Notes under the pieces: model-generated
What the model was told of the DNA's origin: nothing
The model's database searches: none
The model's input: the letters and a program-made list of their open reading frames with translations, nothing else
Shown here: positions 58,840 to 64,000 of the stretch, one piece after another
Numbering within the stretch: the first letter of the stretch is position 1
How the letters are laid out: the number at the start of each line of letters is the position of its first letter
NCBI RefSeq assembly: GCF_006443685.1
Contig: NZ_VFYP01000001.1
Span: 1,736,001 to 1,800,000, forward strand
Source of the DNA: Rhizobium glycinendophyticum
GTDB lineage: Bacteria; Pseudomonadota; Alphaproteobacteria; Rhizobiales; Rhizobiaceae
Length of the DNA: 64,000 nt
Direction of reading: 5' to 3'
Translations under genes and position numbers: made by a program

Positions 58840-59489
58840 GATCTGCGCTTCTCGAACGGGAAGGTTTTGCAGCTCTCGTTCTGCGCCTGCGGGCCGAGGG
58901 GGTTACCAATCTCGATCTTCTGACGGCGGTCGAGCAGACGCCACGCTCTACTTTCGTGCCTCCAGAGTATGCCGCGAGCGCCTATTCCAGCCGCTCGATC
59001 CCGATCGAATGCGGGCAGTTCATGGAAGGCGCCGATCTGGCGGTGAAGCTGCTTGGCCAATTGCAGGTGAAGCCCGGCCATCGTGTGCTCGAGGTCGGCA
59101 CCGGCAGTGGCTTCATCACCGCAGTGCTTGCAAGGCTTGCCGAACGTGTCATCTCGCTGGAGCGGTACAAGACCCTGATCGCGGGCGCGCAGCGACGGTT
59201 GGAAACGCTGGCTCTGCGGAACGTCATCCTGCGCCAGGCCGACGGCACGAATGGCTTGCCGGGCGAGGGCACCTTCGATCGCATCTTCGCGACGGCCGCC
59301 TATCCGTCCATGCCGCGTTTCTACGCGGAACAACTGGTCTCCGGCGGCATGCTACTCGTGCCGCTGATGATCGACGAGACGCGCTGCATCATGGTGCGCC
59401 TGACCAAGACCGGCAGCCGCTTCGAGCGCGAGGATCTTTTCGAGGTTCCTTTCCTGCCGCTGCAGCCAAAGATCGCCCAGCAGTTGTGA
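58836..59489 (+). CDS. pcm: protein-L-isoaspartate O-methyltransferase (paralogue 2)
   Basis: Protein repair methyltransferase of 217 residues, coupled to surE by an ATGA overlap. The SAM motif is [40 protein letters not shown] follows. [20 protein letters not shown] is the usual N-terminal Pcm segment. The place of the canonical GQTIS is taken by [14 protein letters not shown], so substrate handling may differ from E. coli Pcm. The operon position supports the name. Confidence 0.92.
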   Translation: MRSALLEREGFAALVLRLRAEGVTNLDLLTAVEQTPRSTFVPPEYAASAYSSRSIPIECGQFMEGADLAVKLLGQLQVKPGHRVLEVGTGSGFITAVLARLAERVISLERYKTLIAGAQRRLETLALRNVILRQADGTNGLPGEGTFDRIFATAAYPSMPRFYAEQLVSGGMLLVPLMIDETRCIMVRLTKTGSRFEREDLFEVPFLPLQPKIAQQL

Positions 59490-59674
59490 GTTTCGTCACA
59501 GTCGGTTCGGCCCTAATCCGCCGGCGAAATTGCCGGTGAGCCGGGTTTTGTCGGGTATCTGCATATCTGCACTTTGTCGAATTAGTTCACGTGGATTCCA
59601 GGGAGTTAACTGACCAGTAATACTAACGCGCTTTAATGAACCCATATCAATGTGTGTCATTTGTGGGTCGAGTC

Positions 59675-61219
59675 ATGCGTAATAGTGTATCGCCAAAAGC
59701 TGGACTGCCGGTCGTCCGCATCTGCGGCGCCATTCTCCTGGCAGGCACCGTTGCCGGTTGCAGTTCGGATGCCTCGCGCTTCACTTCGGTCTTCTCCACG
59801 GACAATCTGACAACCGCTTCAATCCCGCGCGGCCAGTCTCCTCTGCGTGAGCAGCCGCCGGTCCCCGCCGAAAACATTGGCGGCAGCTACGGCCAGAGCC
59901 AGGCGATGGCCCAGCCGGCCCCCACCTACCAGCAGAACACCTACCAGCAGAACACCTATCAGCCGGCCGCAGCGCGTGCCGCAAGCACCCCCGCAGCCGT
60001 TCAGCGGGCCGAGCTCTCCGCTCCGTCGGGCATGGGCGCTCCGGCCGTCAGCAACAATTCTGAACGCGCTCAGGCTCTGGCGCAGCCCTTCCCCTCGATG
60101 CCCGCCAAGAACGGCAACGGCACAGTGGCGCTCGGCGCTCCGCCGCAGAACCTGGCCGAACCCAGCGTCACGGGGTCGACACCGAAGAAGGGCCAGTGGT
60201 CGACCGCCAATGCCGCCCGCGTCACCCTGCGTCCCGGTGAAACGATCGCCACGCTGGCCAATCGCTATGGTGTGCCGGAGCGCGAGATCCTCAAGGCGAA
60301 CGGTCTGACGCATTCGTCGGATGCGGCAACCGGCCAGCTGGTGGTGATTCCGAGCCTTGCCGGTGGCAATGCGGCACGTGCGGCTGCCGATGCAAGCGGT
60401 ATCCCCGATGGTGGCAAGCCGGGCCTGCCGGACGGCCAGCAGCAAAACGTCGCCGTCCTGCCGACGGTACCGGGCTCTCGCGACAAGCAGCAGGGCTCGA
60501 CGCTCGCCGCGACCGGCAAGACGCCGGCTGGCGCGGGCACTGGCACCTATGTCGTCAAGCCGGGTGATTCCATCGCTCGCATCGCCCAGCAGAACGGGGT
60601 GAGCACTGCCGAACTGAAGAAGGTCAACGGCCTGACGACCGGTGCAATCCGTATCGGTCAGGTTCTGACCCTGCCGCAGAAGTCTGGCCAGGCCGCTGTA
60701 ACGCCTGTCGCCGCCGATCCGATGAAGACGGCATCTGTTCCGGCCGCAAGTCAGCCCGGCGAATACAAGGCGCCGACCGCGACCAAGTCGGTCTCGGAGG
60801 TCGCGTCGGTGGATCCGGAATCCTCCGCGCCGCAGGCAACCGGCATCGGCAAGTATCGCTGGCCGGCCCGCGGTGCCGTCATTGCCAATTTCGGTTCGAA
60901 TATCGACGGCAAGCGTTCCGACGGCATTGCCATCTCTGTCCCGACCGGGACCCCGATCAAGGCTGCCGAAAATGGCGTTGTCATCTATGCCGGCAATGGG
61001 TTGAAGGAACTCGGCAACACGGTTCTCATCCGCCACGACGACGGCAAGGTCACGGTCTACGGTCATGCCGACAGCATTTCGGTCCAGCGCGGCCAGAAGG
61101 TTCAGCGCGGCCAGACCATTGCCACCTCGGGCATGAGCGGCAATGTTTCGCGCCCGATGCTGCATTTCGAAGTCCGCAAGGATGCGGCTCCGGTCAATCC
61201 GATCACTTATCTGGAATAG
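59675..61219 (+). CDS. LysM and LytM/M23-domain lipoprotein (NlpD/DipM-like)
   Basis: Lipoprotein of 514 residues: AILLAGTVAGCSSD carries the lipobox. Two LysM repeats bind peptidoglycan at about 182-228 (RPGETIATLANRYGVPEREI) and 290-335 (VVKPGDSIARIAQQNGVSTA). The LytM-like domain is at about 394-514. Active M23 peptidases need HxxxD and HxH; here the sites read RSDGIAIS and PMLHF, so three of the four zinc ligands are gone. It is therefore likely an amidase activator or binding protein like NlpD/DipM. A 15-bp tandem repeat (encoding TYQQN) lies near 59924. I start at 59675; ATG 59636 is in frame. Confidence 0.9.
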   Translation: MRNSVSPKAGLPVVRICGAILLAGTVAGCSSDASRFTSVFSTDNLTTASIPRGQSPLREQPPVPAENIGGSYGQSQAMAQPAPTYQQNTYQQNTYQPAAARAASTPAAVQRAELSAPSGMGAPAVSNNSERAQALAQPFPSMPAKNGNGTVALGAPPQNLAEPSVTGSTPKKGQWSTANAARVTLRPGETIATLANRYGVPEREILKANGLTHSSDAATGQLVVIPSLAGGNAARAAADASGIPDGGKPGLPDGQQQNVAVLPTVPGSRDKQQGSTLAATGKTPAGAGTGTYVVKPGDSIARIAQQNGVSTAELKKVNGLTTGAIRIGQVLTLPQKSGQAAVTPVAADPMKTASVPAASQPGEYKAPTATKSVSEVASVDPESSAPQATGIGKYRWPARGAVIANFGSNIDGKRSDGIAISVPTGTPIKAAENGVVIYAGNGLKELGNTVLIRHDDGKVTVYGHADSISVQRGQKVQRGQTIATSGMSGNVSRPMLHFEVRKDAAPVNPITYLE

Positions 61220-61241
61220 GTTTTGCGTACCAGATAATGGC

Positions 61242-61269
61242 AAAAGGCCCGGCATCAACCGGGCCTTTT
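61242..61269. terminator. bidirectional terminator between the LysM/LytM gene and the DUF815 gene
   Basis: AAAAGGCCCGG (61242-61252) and CCGGGCCTTTT (61259-61269), loop CATCAA; A/T tails on both sides serve both convergent genes. Confidence 0.85.
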
Positions 61270-61294
61270 CTCGTTCTGTTCAGGCTTCTTCTGA

Positions 61295-62167
61295 TCAGGC
61301 GTTGTCGGTCGAAATTCGCAATCGGCCGGCAAGGTCCTGAATGTATTGCCAGGCGACGCGGCCGGAACGCCCCCCGCGTGTGGTGGCCCATTCAAGCGCT
61401 TCGTGATGCAATTGCGCTTGCGGCAGAGGCAATTTGAAATGGGCGGCATAGCCGTCGATCATTGTCAGGTAGTCGTCCTGACTGCATTTGTGGAAGCCGA
61501 GCCAGAGGCCGAAGCGATCCGACAGGGAGACCTTTTCTTCGACCGCCTCCGACGGATTGATCGCCGTCGACTGCTCGTTTTCCATCATGTGACGCGGCAG
61601 CAAATGGCGGCGGTTCGATGTGGCGTAGAACAGCACATTGTCCGGTCGCCCCTCGATGCCGCCGTCAAGCGCTGCTTTGAGCGATTTGTAGGCGGTGTCG
61701 TCATGGTCGAAGGAGAGGTCGTCACAGAAGACGAGGATGCGGTAGGGCGCGGCTTTCAGGATCTCGAGCAGTCCGGGCAGGGAGGCGATGTCCTCGCGGT
61801 GAACTTCGACGAGCTTGAGGAGAGCGTCAGTCGTCGCGCGAATGTCGGCATGGACTGCCTTGACCAGCGAAGACTTGCCCATGCCGCGGGCGCCCCAGAG
61901 CAGAACGTTGTTCGCCGGAAAGCCCTCTGCGAAGCGCAGCGTGTTGTCGTGCAGGATATCGCGCACATGATCGACGCCGCGGATCAGGCCGAGTGCCACG
62001 CGGTTCGGGCGCTTGACCGGCTGGAGATGTTGCCGCGCGGCGTTCCAGACAAAGCAGTCGGCGGCGTCCCAATCGTTTGCTACCGGGGCGGGCCCCGCAA
62101 GGCGCTCCACGGCATTGGCAAGTCGTGTCACTTCGGCAAGCAGTGCCGCCATCGTCTGATCAGTCAT
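61295..62167 (-). CDS. DUF815 family AAA-type ATPase
   Basis: P-loop protein of 290 residues. Walker A is LLWGARGMGKSSLVKAV, Walker B ILVFCDDLSFDHDD, and FYATSNRRHLLPRHM is sensor-like; the C-terminal EWATTRGGRSGRVAWQYIQD fits the lid. DUF815 members are predicted ATPases of unknown function that resemble MoxR/DnaA-type AAA. GGAGG upstream supports ATG 62167 (62170 also possible). It is the only minus-strand gene inside the argS-secD block. Confidence 0.85.
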   Translation of the reverse strand: MTDQTMAALLAEVTRLANAVERLAGPAPVANDWDAADCFVWNAARQHLQPVKRPNRVALGLIRGVDHVRDILHDNTLRFAEGFPANNVLLWGARGMGKSSLVKAVHADIRATTDALLKLVEVHREDIASLPGLLEILKAAPYRILVFCDDLSFDHDDTAYKSLKAALDGGIEGRPDNVLFYATSNRRHLLPRHMMENEQSTAINPSEAVEEKVSLSDRFGLWLGFHKCSQDDYLTMIDGYAAHFKLPLPQAQLHHEALEWATTRGGRSGRVAWQYIQDLAGRLRISTDNA

Positions 62168-62375
62168 CATGTCCTCCAAGCGCCCGCTGATGCGGTGTTC
62201 GGCCTGTCTGATCACGCGGTATCACGCGCATTTGCGCACAGAAAGTGTAACGGCTGGGAAAATGGTACGCCCCCACGCTGTTTCTGTTGCATTCATAGGC
62301 CCGGTCACTATATTCCGGCGACCTGAACGGGGGGTGCCCGACCGGCGCCAGCACTTGGCTTCATAGGAGTTCTAC

Positions 62376-62720
62376 ATGTTTATCACGCCAGCCTTTGCCC
62401 AGGACGCGACCGTTGCTACGGGCGCTATGGGTTCCGGTTTCGAGATGCTTCTGCTTTTCGCGCCGCTGATGGTGGTCTGGTACTTCTTCCTGATCCGTCC
62501 TCAGCGCGCGCAGATGAAGAAGCGTGAGGAAACGCTGTCGACCATTCGCCGCGGCGACCAGGTCATTATGGGCGGCGGCATCGTTGCCAAGGTGACCAAG
62601 GTGATCGACGACAAGGAACTCGAAGTCGAGATCGCCGATGGCGTGAAGGTCCGCGTTCTTCGCCAGTATGTTGCGGAAGTCCGCGTCAAGGGCGAACCGG
62701 TGAAGACCGAGACAGCCGCC
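62376..62720 (+). CDS. yajC: preprotein translocase subunit YajC
   Basis: Small membrane protein of 114 residues (through 62720, stop to 62723). MFITPAFAQDATVATGAMGS precedes one TM (MLLLFAPLMVVWYFFLIRPQ), then RRGDQVIMGGGIVAKVTKVI and VADGVKVRVLRQYVAEV, typical of YajC. TAGGAGT lies before the ATG. It is part of the SecDF-YajC complex that aids the Sec translocon; secD is 67 bp downstream. Confidence 0.95.
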
Positions 62721-62736
62721 TGATCTCTCCGATTTC

Positions 62737-62761
62737 AGGGCCGGCATAGCGCCGGCCCTTT
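62737..62761 (+). terminator. hairpin between yajC and secD
   Basis: AGGGCCGGC (62737-62745) and GCCGGCCCT (62751-62759) with a short T run, only 30 bp before the secD start. It may be a partial terminator or attenuator rather than a full stop. Confidence 0.55.
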
Positions 62762-62790
62762 ACGTTTTCCGCTACCTTTTCGAGAGTTCC

Positions 62791-64000
62791 ATGCTTCATA
62801 CATCCCGCTGGAAGACTGCGTTCATTTGGTTGACCGTCCTGGTCAGCGTTCTGGTTGCTATACCGAATGTCTTTTCGGATGAGACGCTGAAGTCCTTCCC
62901 GTCCTGGCTGCCGACCAACAAGGTCACGCTGGGCCTCGACCTGCAGGGCGGCTCGCACATCATGCTGAAGCTGGAACGGGCCGACATCGTCAAGGAGCGG
63001 CTTGAAACCATTGTCGGCGACGTGCGCACGCAGCTGCGTGACGCCAACATCCGCTATACGGGTCTGTCCGGTGTCGGCCAGCAGATCCAGGTCAAGATTA
63101 CCGATGCGGACAAGCTGGCGGCCGCAGAAGAAGCCCTTCGCTCGCTCACCACTCCGGTCAGCGTCGGTGGCCTGACGGGCGGTTCGGTCACCGAAGTGAC
63201 CATGGAACGCGGCGAAGACGGCGTGCTGCGCCTGGCGCTCACGGACCCCGGCATCGATTATCGCGTCTCGTCGGCGCTCACCCAGTCCATGGAAGTCGTT
63301 CGCCGCCGCGTCGACGAACTCGGGACGACCGAGCCCCTGATCCAGCGCCAGGGCGAAGACCGGATCATCGTCCAGGTGCCGGGCCTGACCGATCCCCAAC
63401 GTCTGAAGGCTCTGCTCAACCAGACCGCAAAGCTCTCCTTCCGCATGGTCGATACCTCGATGCCGGTGACCGAGGCGATCAACACGCGTCCGCCGGCCCA
63501 GTCGGAAGTGCTCTATTCGACCGACGATCCGGCCGTGCCCTACCTCGTCGAGAAGCGCGCGCTGATTTCTGGCGAAAACCTTGTCGATGCCCAGGCATCG
63601 TTTGACCAGCGCTCGAATGAGCCGGTCGTCAGCTTCCGCTTCGACAGCCGTGGCGCCCAGCGCTTCGCCCAGGCGACTCAGCAGAATGTCGGCCGTCCCT
63701 TCGCCATCATCCTCGACGATCAGGTGATTTCCGCACCCGTGATCCGCGAGCCGATCCTCGGCGGCTCCGGCCAGATTTCCGGCAACTTCTCCGTCGAGGG
63801 CGCAAACGATCTTGCCGTGCTCCTGCGCGCCGGCGCCCTTCCTGCGACCCTGACCGTTGTTGAAGAACGCACCGTCGGCCCCGGCCTCGGCCAGGATTCG
63901 ATCAATGCCGGCGTCACCGCCAGCATTCTCGGCGCACTCGCCGTCGTCGCCTATATGATGATCTTCTACGGCACCTTCGGCTTGATGGCGAACATCGCGC
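62791..64000 (+). CDS. secD: preprotein translocase subunit SecD (partial, 3' end off window)
   Basis: Membrane component that uses the proton gradient to help protein export; 403 residues visible, no stop yet. MLHTSRWKTAFIWLTVLVSV is the first TM, KVTLGLDLQGGSHIMLKLER begins the large periplasmic region (P1), and VISAPVIREPILGGSGQISG, LRAGALPATLTVVEERTVGP then VTASILGALAVVAYMMIFYG are the SecD signature motifs before TM2. The ATG at 62791 has GAGAG upstream. Unusually for E. coli but normal here, secD may be fused to secF later; the window end leaves this open. Confidence 0.95.
   Translation, partial: MLHTSRWKTAFIWLTVLVSVLVAIPNVFSDETLKSFPSWLPTNKVTLGLDLQGGSHIMLKLERADIVKERLETIVGDVRTQLRDANIRYTGLSGVGQQIQVKITDADKLAAAEEALRSLTTPVSVGGLTGGSVTEVTMERGEDGVLRLALTDPGIDYRVSSALTQSMEVVRRRVDELGTTEPLIQRQGEDRIIVQVPGLTDPQRLKALLNQTAKLSFRMVDTSMPVTEAINTRPPAQSEVLYSTDDPAVPYLVEKRALISGENLVDAQASFDQRSNEPVVSFRFDSRGAQRFAQATQQNVGRPFAIILDDQVISAPVIREPILGGSGQISGNFSVEGANDLAVLLRAGALPATLTVVEERTVGPGLGQDSINAGVTASILGALAVVAYMMIFYGTFGLMANIA

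Overview
The window looks like chromosomal DNA of an alphaproteobacterium of the Rhizobiaceae (Rhizobium/Agrobacterium/Sinorhizobium group). The signs are GC-rich coding with strong third-position bias, an ExoR homologue, a PopZ-type polar organiser, an ald/Lrp divergent pair, and a long block argS - SPOR protein - nagZ - scpA - scpB - (ABC ATPase) - tatA - tatB - tatC - serS - surE - pcm - LysM/LytM lipoprotein - DUF815 ATPase - yajC - secD that I recall as conserved gene order in this family. No similarity search was possible, so the genus is not fixed.

Layout. 1-6.8 kb: end of a DUF2231-like membrane gene, a chemoreceptor with a separate periplasmic sensor-like protein, gpt, a tandem universal stress protein, a CinA-type protein, wrbA and a PilZ protein. 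6.8-8.9 kb: an AT-richer patch with a PAPS-dependent sulfotransferase, tRNA-Leu(TAA) and a stand-alone APS kinase, which together would make and use PAPS. 8.9-25 kb: trkH, ilvA, a lipase-like hydrolase, HlyU, an ammonium transporter fused to PAS-GGDEF-EAL, azoR with a divergent LysR gene, a Tat-exported cyclic-nucleotide phosphodiesterase, two tandem PilZ genes, and aldR/ald. 25-30 kb: a cysK-alaX-sseA/GNAT operon, two adjacent toxin-antitoxin modules with palindromic operators, and a 173-bp palindromic repeat bounded by 11-bp inverted repeats. 30-37 kb: an unknown lipoprotein, photolyase, small unknown genes, tRNA-Asn, tRNA-Cys, a Pcm paralogue and popZ.

37-64 kb: valS, fadL (with a CRP-like site and promoter), exoR, xthA, erpA, dgt, and then the long conserved growth, division and export block. 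That block links peptidoglycan turnover (SPOR/FtsN-like, nagZ, LytM-like), chromosome condensation (scpAB), Tat export (tatABC), translation (argS, serS), protein repair and survival (surE, pcm) and Sec export (yajC, secD, which runs off the window end).

Most distinctive: the Amt-PAS-GGDEF-EAL protein; the sulfotransferase/APS kinase pair around a tRNA gene; the SseA-GNAT fusion in a cysteine operon with a tRNA-editing enzyme; the stacked TA modules beside a mosaic repeat; an ABC ATPase without partners inside the scp-tat block; and a LytM-domain lipoprotein that has lost most zinc ligands. No CRISPR array, insertion sequence, prophage or rRNA was seen.
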